Shown here: positions 1 to 5,363 of the stretch, in pieces
Layout of the letters: every line of letters starts with the position of its first letter
Position numbering within the stretch: the first letter of the stretch is position 1
Assembly (NCBI GenBank): GCA_945952575.1
Contig: CAMFIY010000158.1
Location: forward strand, 1-6,502
Source: an uncultured Leucobacter sp.
GTDB lineage: Bacteria; Actinomycetota; Actinomycetes; Actinomycetales; Microbacteriaceae
Length of the DNA stretch: 6,502 bases
Direction: 5' to 3'
Position numbers and translations under genes: made by a program
Notes under the pieces: model-generated
Told to the model about the DNA's origin: nothing
Databases searched by the model: none
What the model saw: only the letters and a program-made list of their open reading frames with translations

Positions 1-210
1 CCCGGGGCGGGCGTCGGCGAAGGACGGAAGCTCCGGATCCCCCACCGCTGCCGCGAGCCCGGGGAGGGCGGTCTTCACCGCTGGTCCGTTTTCGCCGGTC
101 ACCGCCTCGGGCGCGCCGGAGGGCCCCGCCTCCTCTCCGGATGCGGCGCATCCGGAGAGGAGGGCGAGGCCCAGAGCAGCGGCGATGACCGCGGGAAGCG
201 CTCGGCTCAC
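1..210 (-). CDS. Lipoprotein of unknown function, N-terminal 70 codons (runs off the window)
   Basis: The minus strand opens with GTG at 210 and stays open to the window edge. The product begins MSRALPAVIAAALGLALLSG followed by Cys21. This is a short n-region with Arg3, a hydrophobic stretch at about 6-18, and the lipobox Leu18-Ser19-Gly20-Cys21. The mature protein should therefore be lipid-anchored at Cys21 on the outer face of the membrane. Residues 22-40 are a Gly/Glu/Ser/Pro-rich tether typical after a lipobox. The folded domain lies outside the window, so no family can be named. The GTG overlaps the phosphatase TGA stop as GTGA, which suggests translational coupling and a shared transcript. 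A phosphate-related role is inferred from this position only. A perfect inverted repeat lies in the lipobox codons. The start is well supported by the signal peptide. Confidence 0.8.
   Translation of the reverse strand, partial: MSRALPAVIAAALGLALLSGCAASGEEAGPSGAPEAVTGENGPAVKTALPGLAAAVGDPELPSFADARPG
129..163. repeat. Perfect 17-bp inverted repeat with a 1-nt centre
   Basis: Arms 129-145 and 147-163 are exact reverse complements around a single central G at 146. The element covers codons of the lipobox and the residues just after it (Leu-Leu-Ser-Gly-Cys-Ala-Ala-Ser-Gly-Glu-Glu). In RNA the innermost pairs would open to give a loop, leaving a very stable GC-rich hairpin about 50 nt after the start codon. 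It lacks a U-tract, so it is not a typical intrinsic terminator. Its function is unknown; it could be coincidence of codon choice, a regulatory hairpin, or a protein-binding site. Confidence 0.9.
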
Positions 211-1715
211 TTGCGGACCCGCAGCGCACCGGTGACGATGCCGAAGAGATCGGTGTTGTCGACCGTCCGCTGCAGCGCACCGGCATTCGGGCCGTAGGCG
301 TACACCGGCACGTCGGCGCCCGTGTGATTGCCCGACAGGTAGGTGAGCCACAGGCTCGCGTCCTCCGTGCCGTCCTCCACCCCGGCCGGATCGTCCGCCG
401 TGCGGAAGGTCGCCGGAGCGAAGTTGTGAGGATCGCCGGAACCGGAACCGTTCACGATGCCGGTCGAGCGCGAGGCGTCCTTGGTGTTGCCCCCGGGGCG
501 CGAGGGGCTCGAATTGTTCGCGATGTTGCCGCTGTCCACGTTCACCGGAGGGTTCGCGGCCTCGGCGTTGGTGAAGCTGCCCTTCTCGATGATGTTGAAT
601 CCGGCGCACTCGTGGTCGGCGGTCACGATGACGAGGGTGTGCCCGTCCTTCTTCGCGAAGTCGTAGGCCACCTTCACCGCGTCGTCGAACGCCTTGATCT
701 CCTCGAGCGTCTGCGCGGCGTCGTTCGCGTGCGAGCGCTTGTCGATGAGCGCGCCCTCGACCTGGAGGTAGAAGCCCTTGCCCTTCTTCGTGCCGTTCTT
801 CAGCAGCTCGATCGACTTCTTGGTCATCGACGCGAGGGTCGGCTCAGCGGCCTCTGCAGACGCCGGGTTCTCGCGCTTCGTCTTCTCGATGGTCAGGTTG
901 CCCTTGTTGAAGAGCGCGAAGACCTTCTTGCCCGAGACCTGCTGCAGGTCCGTCTTGGTCGCGACGGTCTGGGTGGCCGGAGAGCCGAGCACCTGGTACC
1001 CCTGGGCCTTCAACGCGGCCTCGTCGGCGGAGTCGAAGCGGCTCAGACCGCCGCCGAGGATGACGTCGGCGGTGCCGTTGCGCGCGATCTGCTTCGCGAT
1101 CGGGGTGACGCGGATGTCGGTGGTCGGCAGAACCGAGCCGGTGATGGCGGTGTCCTGGCAGGACTTCTCCGAGTAGACCGGCCCCTGGCAGCCGCGGGCG
1201 AGCGCGTGGCTCATCTGGCCTGCCGGGGTGGCGTCGGTGATCTCGGCGGTGCTCACGTTGCCGGTGCGGTAGCCGGCTCGCTTCGCCAGCTCCATGGCGG
1301 TCGGCACGAGCTTGCCCTTCGCGGTCACGCCCAGTGCCGCGTTGTAGGTCTTGACGCCCGATGCCCATGCGGTCGCGGCCGAAGCCGAATCGGTGACGTA
1401 GTTCGGCACGAAGTCGGCCTGGCCCGGCTGACCCGAGTTCTTCTGGACGGCGTAGGTCTGCACGTAGCCGTGCGCCGGAAGCTTCTCCATGTTCAGGCTG
1501 CCGGCCGCTCCGTAGTAGCGCTCGCGGGCCGCGGTGACGTGGGTGCGCCCCATGCCGTCCCCGAGCAGGTAGATCACGTTGGTGATCTGGTTGCCCTGGG
1601 ACTTGCTCCCGGCCGCTGGCGAGGCGATCGCCGAGCTCGCTGCGCCGAAGGTCAGGGACGCGGCCATGAGCGCGACCACCGCGCCGGCCGAGGTGAGCGC
1701 TGTGCTGCGCTTCAT
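207..1715 (-). CDS. phoA: Secreted alkaline phosphatase, PhoA family
   Basis: This 502-residue exported metalloenzyme hydrolyses phosphate monoesters outside the membrane. Residues 1-31 form a signal peptide (Lys2-Arg3, hydrophobic core about 6-24, Ala29-Ile30-Ala31 cleavage site). Aligned from memory to E. coli PhoA, the active site is complete. Asp53 lies in GDGMG and the nucleophile Ser110 in VTDSASAATAW. Asp161 and Thr163 lie in TDATP, Glu320 in VEG, Asp325 and His329 in IDKRSH, Asp367 and His368 in TADHE, and His464 in GNHTG. Cys176/Cys186 match the first E. coli disulfide. E. coli Asp330 is replaced by Ser328. About 55 extra Asn/Ser/Gly-rich residues sit between His368 and His464. The ATG at 1715 is chosen because AGGAG lies 6 nt upstream and the signal peptide begins there. 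The open frame extends to 1982, but that stretch crosses the promoter. It probably forms an operon with the lipoprotein gene. Confidence 0.95.
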   Translation of the reverse strand: MKRSTALTSAGAVVALMAASLTFGAASSAIASPAAGSKSQGNQITNVIYLLGDGMGRTHVTAARERYYGAAGSLNMEKLPAHGYVQTYAVQKNSGQPGQADFVPNYVTDSASAATAWASGVKTYNAALGVTAKGKLVPTAMELAKRAGYRTGNVSTAEITDATPAGQMSHALARGCQGPVYSEKSCQDTAITGSVLPTTDIRVTPIAKQIARNGTADVILGGGLSRFDSADEAALKAQGYQVLGSPATQTVATKTDLQQVSGKKVFALFNKGNLTIEKTKRENPASAEAAEPTLASMTKKSIELLKNGTKKGKGFYLQVEGALIDKRSHANDAAQTLEEIKAFDDAVKVAYDFAKKDGHTLVIVTADHECAGFNIIEKGSFTNAEAANPPVNVDSGNIANNSSPSRPGGNTKDASRSTGIVNGSGSGDPHNFAPATFRTADDPAGVEDGTEDASLWLTYLSGNHTGADVPVYAYGPNAGALQRTVDNTDLFGIVTGALRVRK

Positions 1716-1765
1716 TTCGTACTCCTCTGGGTAGCTTCGCAACGCCGATCCGGTGCTGCGATTCC

Positions 1766-1771
1766 ACGCTA
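1766..1771 (-). promoter_or_regulatory. Candidate -10 box for phoA
   Basis: The minus strand reads TAGCGT here, fitting the TAnnnT pattern of actinobacterial sigma-70-type promoters. It lies 50 nt upstream of the phoA ATG and 5 nt downstream of the candidate PHO box. No good -35 hexamer is seen; the 17-nt-spaced hexamer is TCACCG, inside the PHO repeats. A weak -35 covered by activator repeats is what a PhoP-activated promoter would look like, but this is inference. Confidence 0.45.
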
Positions 1772-1776
1772 GGTCC

Positions 1777-1820
1777 CCGGGGAGAGCCCGGTGAGAACGC
1801 CGGGTATCCGGTGGATGAAC
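1777..1820 (-). promoter_or_regulatory. Candidate PHO box: four tandem 11-nt units
   Basis: Reading the minus strand from 1820 gives four adjacent 11-mers: GTTCATCCACC, GGATACCCGGC, GTTCTCACCGG and GCTCTCCCCGG. G is invariant at position 1 and C at position 8. T at 3, C at 4, C at 6, C at 7 and G at 10 each occur in three of four. Actinobacterial PhoP, best studied in Streptomyces, binds 11-nt direct repeats of the general form GTTCAYYYRGG upstream of phosphate-starvation genes. The match, the 11-nt phasing and the position just upstream of a phosphatase promoter support a PhoP site. Unit 2 is the poorest match. Confidence 0.5.
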
Positions 1821-1892
1821 GCTGCAGAAAGGCGCGTCTGCGGAGCTTGAGGCGCCTGCGCTATTTTCGACTCCGAGAGGAGATCCGATTCC

Positions 1893-1899
1893 GGAGGGG
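1893..1899 (+). promoter_or_regulatory. Ribosome binding site of the broken GIY-YIG-like gene
   Basis: GGAGGGG lies with its GGAGG core 7 nt before the ATG at 1905. This strong site fixes 1905 as the ancestral start, although the frame that begins there closes at 1985 because of a frameshift. Confidence 0.65.
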
Positions 1900-1904
1900 C
1901 ACGG

Positions 1905-2717
1905 ATGCTGAGCGTCAATGAACTGTTCGACCGAGCAGGAGTGGACGTGCGGGGGCGGTGTCCTGGGGACGCGAGATCCCATTGAGCCTTCCCGGGGTCT
2001 ACGTCGTCGCCACTACACCCGAGGGCGACGATCCGAGCGGTCTCACGGATTGTCCACTCGACCCGTCTGCACTGGCGACCCTGCTCGACACGAGACCTGG
2101 GGCAACGATCGACGGGCAACCCGCAGACATGGAGAGCCTCGCGAACCGCCTCTCCCAGATGTGGGTGTTTGGTGAGCCGGTCGTCTACATCGGTCTCGCA
2201 GGAACGAGCGTACGTGCCCGGGTGGGCCAGTTCTACTCGACCAGGAGCGGCGCTTGTGGATCCTGGTCTGCCGCTTCCCTTCGCCAACCTCGTCCTCCCG
2301 CACGGCCCGCGTAAGCGTCATGGGTTCGCCGGAGTCAAGGCGCCGAAGGAGGAGCAAATCGCGCCCTCGCCCGTTCGAGTTCAGGTGCCCCCGCCGCCCT
2401 CGGGGGGGGGCTCCGCCCTGCCTATCGGACAAGCGGCTGACGGGGTGCGGCTCACTCAGAACGTCACCGCTGGCGATGTCATGCGAGGAGCGCTTCGCGT
2501 ACCGAGGTCTTCACCGGACATCTTCCCGACCGGGAAGACGACCATCTGGGTCTATCTCGGCTCGGAGCGCTACGAGGCAGATTGGAATCCGCATGTCGGC
2601 CCGGACCGGGAGCGTTCGGGAACGATTCGTCTCGGACGGAGCCGACTCGAGGGACGTGGACTCGTCGGCGGCCCGCGACGAATCATCTCGGCGGGGGACG
2701 GATTCCGGATCGAATGA
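1905..2717 (+). pseudogene. Broken GIY-YIG-like nuclease gene with a conserved-looking C-terminal domain
   Basis: Three coding pieces make one plausible protein. Piece 1 (from ATG 1905) reads MLSVNELFDRAGVDVRG. Adding one G to the G5 run at 1951-1955 would join it to piece 2, beginning AVSWGREIPLSLPGVYVV. Piece 2 ends near 2248 with VVYIGLAGTSVRARVGQFY. Its GVYVV and VYIG, followed by a conserved-type Arg, resemble the GIY and YIG strands and catalytic Arg of GIY-YIG nucleases. Piece 3 resumes in the first frame near ALVDPGLPLPFANLVLP and ends GDGFRIE at 2717. The usual middle of the nuclease fold, including its metal-binding Glu, is not visible between pieces 2 and 3, suggesting an internal deletion plus frame change. 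Piece 3 carries a VTAGDVMRGALRVP...GPDRERSGTIRLG segment that looks like a separate, possibly DNA-binding, domain. Third-position GC is lower than in neighbouring genes. A sequencing error could explain the first lesion but hardly the second. Confidence 0.7.
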
Positions 2718-2860
2718 TCGTCGCGTCCCTCGCCGGAGTCCGAGAAGAGCTTCCGACTCTAGACGCACTCCTGACTCGGGATCAGTCCGGTCGAGGACTG
2801 CGATCCGACCGTTGGCCCATCTACGTCGTTTCCGAGATTCATTGCGGGCCTCTTCGTTGA
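2714..2860 (+). CDS. Small hypothetical ORF, 48 aa, overlapping the end of the pseudogene
   Basis: The ATG at 2714 overlaps the pseudogene stop as ATGA, the usual arrangement of a coupled downstream gene. The product starts MIVASLAGVREELPTLDALL and ends at TGA 2858-2860. I see no known motif, signal peptide or membrane segment. Third-position GC is only about 60 percent, well below the confirmed genes here, and no separate ribosome binding site is evident. It may be the remnant of a gene that once followed the nuclease-like gene, or chance. Confidence 0.25.
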   Translation: MIVASLAGVREELPTLDALLTRDQSGRGLRSDRWPIYVVSEIHCGPLR

Positions 2861-2949
2861 TCGATCTCCGAACCCATGCATGCCGCGCCGCGACGTGCTT
2901 CGAGCGCACCGTACCGGCATCCGCCGACATCTGACGCCGAAATCGGCCG
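2861..2949. other. Intergenic stretch, nothing recognised
   Basis: This lies between the small ORF and the end of the ABC-F gene, which converge. I found no strong terminator hairpin with a T-tract on either strand, no RNA gene and no repeat. Only a 5-bp hairpin with a 2-nt loop (2936-2947) occurs after the ABC-F stop. Confidence 0.5.
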
Positions 2950-4773
2950 CTACTCGAGTTGTTCGGAGAGTTCGAGCCAACGCTCCTCCAGCGCCGCGAT
3001 CTCGTCCTCGATCGCGGTGATCTTCACCATCTCCGCATTCAGCAGCGCATAGTCAGCCTGGTCGAGATCCGCGAGCCCGCTGCGGGACTTCACCGCATCC
3101 GCCTGCAAGCGCTCCATCTTGCGCTCGACCGCGGAGAGCTCCTTCTCGGCCGCCCGCAGCTCGGCGCCGGAGAGCGCGGGAGCACCGGCTGTACCGCCCG
3201 ATTCGGCGACCGACGCCGCACCGCCGCCGGCGGCGGCGGCCCGATCCTGGGCGGCCCGCAGCTTCAGGTACTCCTCGACGCCGCCGGGCAGGTGCCGCAG
3301 GCGCGTGTCGAGGATCGCGTACTGCTGATCGGTCACCCGCTCGAGGAAGTAGCGGTCGTGCGACACCACGATGAGCGTTCCCGGCCACGAGTCGAGCAGG
3401 TCCTCGATCGCGGCGAGCATGTCGGTGTCGAGGTCGTTGGTGGGCTCGTCGAGGATCAGCACATTCGGCTGGTCGAGCAGGATCAGCAGCAGTTGCAGGC
3501 GTCGCTTCTGCCCGCCGGAGAGATCCTTCACCGGTGTCGAGAGCTGCGCGCTCGTGAAGCCCATCCGCTCGAGCATCTGGCCGGGCGTGAGCTCCTGCGC
3601 CTTCGAACCGGACCCGACGGTGAAGCTCGTCCGCAGCCGCCCGATCACGACGCGGACCGGGTCGTTCAGGTGCTCCTCGAGCTCGTCGAGACGCTGGGTG
3701 AGCGTCGCCACCTTCACCGTCTTGCCGCGCTTCACCGTGCCGCTCGTGGCCTTCACCGTGCCGGCGATCAGGCCCAGCAGTGTCGACTTGCCCGCGCCGT
3801 TGACGCCGAGGATGCCGGTGCGCTCACCGGGAGCGAGGCGCCATTCGACCTCGCGCAGGATCTCGCGCCGCGCCGCGTCCTCACCGTAGGCGACGCCGGC
3901 GTCGAGCAGGTTCACCACCTCCTTGCCGAGCCGGGCGACGGCGAGCGACTGCAGCGCCGTCTTGTCGCGGATCTCCGGCACGTCCTCGATGAGCACATTC
4001 GCCGCGTCGATCCGGAACTTGGGCTTCGAAGTGCGCGCGGGCGCTCCTCGCCGCAGCCAGGCGAGCTCCTTGCGAGCGAGATTCTGGCGCTTCTGCTCGA
4101 TGGAGGCCGCCTGCCGATCGCGCTCGACCCGCTGCAGGATGTACGCGGCGTACCCGCCCTCGAAGGGTTCGACGATGCGGTCGTGCACCTCCCAGGTCGT
4201 AGTGCAGACGGCATCGAGGAACCAGCGGTCGTGCGTGACCGCGAGGAGCGCGCCCTGGTTCTTGGGCCAGCGGCGGGAGAGGTGTTCCGCGAGCCAGGCG
4301 ATCGCCTCGACGTCGAGGTGGTTCGTCGGCTCGTCGAGCGCGAGAACGTCCCACTCCCCCACGAGGAGCCGGGCGAGCGCGACCCGGCGGCGCTGGCCCC
4401 CCGAGAGCTCGTCGAGCGGCGCATCCCAGCCGAGATCCGCGACGAGGCCGTCGATGACCTCACGGGCGCGCGGATCCCCGGCCCATTCGTGCTCGGGCAG
4501 ATCGCCGACGATCGCGCCGGCCACGGTCTCGCCGGGCTCGAAGCGATCCTCCTGATCGAGCACGCCGATCCGCGTGCCGCCGCGCACGGTCACCTGGCCG
4601 CCGTCCGGACCGCGCCGACCCGCCAGCAACGCGAGCAGTGAGGACTTGCCGTCGCCGTTGCGGCCGACGATGCCGATCCGATCGCCTTCGGCGACCCCGA
4701 GGGTCACCGAATCGAATACGACCTTGGTCGGTACTTCGAGATGCAGGGCCTCGGCCCCCAGCAGATGCGCCAT
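2950..4773 (-). CDS. ABC-F family ATPase (Uup-like, ribosome-associated type)
   Basis: The 607-residue protein has two ATP-binding cassettes in one chain and no membrane segments, the mark of ABC-F proteins, which act on ribosomes rather than as transporters. Domain 1 has Walker A GRNGDGKSS (37-45), signature LSGGQ (123-127), Walker B VLALDEP (143-149) and switch His181. Domain 2 has Walker A GVNGAGKST (323-331), signature LSGGQ (418-422), Walker B LILDEP (439-444) and switch His472. The linker between domains holds the WLRRGAPARTSKPKFRI block (239-255) typical of Uup-like members. An Ala/Gly-rich spacer (about 511-535) leads to a charged C-terminal coiled coil (about 536-607), also a Uup-like trait. 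Likely role is relieving translational stalls. Drug-resistance ABC-F activity cannot be excluded, but nothing specific supports it. The ATG at 4773 gives a normal N-terminus. It is 45 bp downstream of the marR stop and may share its transcript. Confidence 0.93.
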   Translation of the reverse strand: MAHLLGAEALHLEVPTKVVFDSVTLGVAEGDRIGIVGRNGDGKSSLLALLAGRRGPDGGQVTVRGGTRIGVLDQEDRFEPGETVAGAIVGDLPEHEWAGDPRAREVIDGLVADLGWDAPLDELSGGQRRRVALARLLVGEWDVLALDEPTNHLDVEAIAWLAEHLSRRWPKNQGALLAVTHDRWFLDAVCTTTWEVHDRIVEPFEGGYAAYILQRVERDRQAASIEQKRQNLARKELAWLRRGAPARTSKPKFRIDAANVLIEDVPEIRDKTALQSLAVARLGKEVVNLLDAGVAYGEDAARREILREVEWRLAPGERTGILGVNGAGKSTLLGLIAGTVKATSGTVKRGKTVKVATLTQRLDELEEHLNDPVRVVIGRLRTSFTVGSGSKAQELTPGQMLERMGFTSAQLSTPVKDLSGGQKRRLQLLLILLDQPNVLILDEPTNDLDTDMLAAIEDLLDSWPGTLIVVSHDRYFLERVTDQQYAILDTRLRHLPGGVEEYLKLRAAQDRAAAAGGGAASVAESGGTAGAPALSGAELRAAEKELSAVERKMERLQADAVKSRSGLADLDQADYALLNAEMVKITAIEDEIAALEERWLELSEQLE

Positions 4774-4782
4774 AACCGTTCC

Positions 4783-4788
4783 AGCGTA
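4783..4788 (-). promoter_or_regulatory. Possible -10 box giving a near-leaderless ABC-F transcript
   Basis: The minus strand reads TACGCT (TAnnnT) 9 nt before the ABC-F ATG, so transcription would start about 2-3 nt before the start codon. The gene has no good Shine-Dalgarno sequence; the nearest purine run is GGAACGG. The -35 position is poor (GCATCT), so co-transcription with marR is an equally good alternative. Confidence 0.25.
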
Positions 4789-4818
4789 GTTGACGGAGCC
4801 GGCCGAGATGCTCGCCGT

Positions 4819-5316
4819 TCAGCCTCCGAGCGCGCGCATCCAGGTCTTCAGCAGATCCGCGAGCTGCGCACGCTGCGCAGCGTCGAGCCCCTCGAGCAGT
4901 CGCGCCTCGTTGCGCATGTGCGCCGCGAAGGCCTCGTCGATGACCGCGAGCCCCGCCTCGGTGAGGCCGACGACCCGGCTGCGGCCGTCGAGCTCGCTGC
5001 TGCGCCGCCGGATCAGTCCGGCTGCCTCGAGCCGGTCGAGCCGCTTGCTGACCGCCCCGGTCGTGACCATGGTGCGCTGCGCCAGCGCGCCGGGGGCGAG
5101 CTCGTACGGCTCTCCCGATCGCCGCAGCGTCGCGAGGACGTCGAATTCCCCCTCGCCGAGACCGTATCTCTCGTACAGTGCGACCAGCTCGACCCGGAGG
5201 CGGTCCGCGATCCGGTGCAGGCGCCCGATCACGCCGACCGGCGAGACGTCCAGCTCGGGTCGCTCGGTCGCCCATTGCGCGAGGATCCGATCCACGTGGT
5301 CGTCTTCACCGGTCAT
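4819..5316 (-). CDS. MarR-family winged-helix transcriptional regulator
   Basis: This 165-residue predicted DNA-binding repressor probably acts as a dimer on the palindromes beside its own gene. Helices at about 28-50 would form part of the dimer interface. The winged helix-turn-helix spans about 55-122. The segment LAPGALAQRTMVTTGAVSKR (73-92) holds the helix-turn-helix, and its recognition helix runs on through LDRLEAAGLIRR (to 104). A wing with Asp110-Gly111-Arg112-Ser113-Arg114 and LTEAG (118-122) follows, matching the MarR wing pattern. C-terminal helices (124-163) complete the dimer domain. There is no Cys, so redox sensing by Cys is unlikely; a small-ligand effector is the usual alternative. 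The ATG at 5316 is chosen because TATACT sits 6 nt upstream. The frame extends to 5451, but that part overlaps the divergent exporter gene. It likely represses itself and the exporter. Confidence 0.92.
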   Translation of the reverse strand: MTGEDDHVDRILAQWATERPELDVSPVGVIGRLHRIADRLRVELVALYERYGLGEGEFDVLATLRRSGEPYELAPGALAQRTMVTTGAVSKRLDRLEAAGLIRRRSSELDGRSRVVGLTEAGLAVIDEAFAAHMRNEARLLEGLDAAQRAQLADLLKTWMRALGG

Positions 5317-5322
5317 GGTTTC

Positions 5323-5328
5323 AGTATA
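5323..5328 (-). promoter_or_regulatory. marR -10 box, predicted leaderless transcript
   Basis: The minus strand reads TATACT, one base from the TATAAT consensus, followed by 6 nt and then the marR ATG. Transcription should start at or within a base of the start codon. The 17-nt-spaced -35 position (5346-5351) reads GACAGT and overlaps the exporter's own -10 box. The only SD-like run, GGAAGG, is 12 nt from the ATG and would lie upstream of this transcription start. Confidence 0.65.
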
Positions 5329-5329
5329 C

Positions 5330-5342
5330 CTTCCACGGAAGC
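5330..5342. promoter_or_regulatory. Operator site O1 for the MarR regulator (predicted)
   Basis: The 13-mer CTTCCACGGAAGC is an imperfect palindrome. Taken wider, 5325-5346 has TATA at both ends and matches its own reverse complement at 9 of 11 half-site positions. It lies between the two divergent -10 boxes, in the spacer of both promoters, so a bound dimer would block both. MarR proteins typically bind 16-22 bp palindromes at such places. The assignment to this MarR is inferred from location and symmetry. Confidence 0.65.
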
Positions 5343-5348
5343 TATACT
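5343..5348 (+). promoter_or_regulatory. Exporter -10 box, predicted leaderless transcript
   Basis: TATACT on the plus strand is followed by 7 nt and then the ATG at 5356, so the transcript should begin at or one base before the start codon. The 17-nt-spaced -35 position (5320-5325) reads TTCAGT, a weak match, and runs into the marR -10 box. No usable Shine-Dalgarno sequence lies between this box and the ATG. Confidence 0.65.
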
Positions 5349-5350
5349 GT

Positions 5351-5363
5351 CTTCCATGGAAGC
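5351..5363. promoter_or_regulatory. Operator site O2 for the MarR regulator (predicted)
   Basis: The 13-mer CTTCCATGGAAGC differs from O1 at one base. Its core, CTTCCATGGAAG (5351-5362), is a perfect 12-bp palindrome. It starts exactly 21 bp after O1, two helical turns, so both sites face the same side of DNA. It contains the exporter start codon and predicted transcription start, and it abuts the marR -35 position. Confidence 0.65.

Noticed and set aside
324..1772. Long plus-strand open frame opposite phoA
   Set aside because: It is an Arg/Val/Leu-rich antisense shadow of a gene with all its conserved motifs on the minus strand; such frames are common at high GC.
1847..1867. TTGAGG and TATTTT as a promoter for the broken plus-strand gene
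   Set aside because: The spacing between them is only 9 nt, too short for a sigma-70-type promoter.
1716..1982. Open extension of the phosphatase frame adding 89 N-terminal residues
   Set aside because: The extension covers the promoter and candidate PHO box, overlaps the divergent gene start, and would bury a clear signal peptide. The ATG at 1715 has a good ribosome binding site.
1769..2287. Minus-strand ORF of 172 aa upstream of phoA
   Set aside because: It crosses the phoA regulatory region and the antisense of the broken gene, with no recognisable domain.
2511..2930. Minus-strand ORF of 139 aa overlapping the pseudogene
   Set aside because: It is antisense to the third coding piece, is Arg/Ser/Glu-rich, and has no motif or ribosome binding site.
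2936..2947. Hairpin GCCGA-AA-TCGGC just after the ABC-F stop as a terminator
   Set aside because: Only 5 bp with a 2-nt loop and no T-tract on the transcribed strand; too weak to call.
2959..4641. 560-residue plus-strand open frame opposite the ABC-F gene
   Set aside because: Antisense shadow of a well-supported ABC-F gene; the composition is repetitive Arg/Leu/Glu with no motif.
4741..5355. Upstream extension of the exporter frame by 205 codons
   Set aside because: It runs antisense over marR and part of the ABC-F gene and has no transporter features. The -10 box at 5343 and normal protein length favour 5356.
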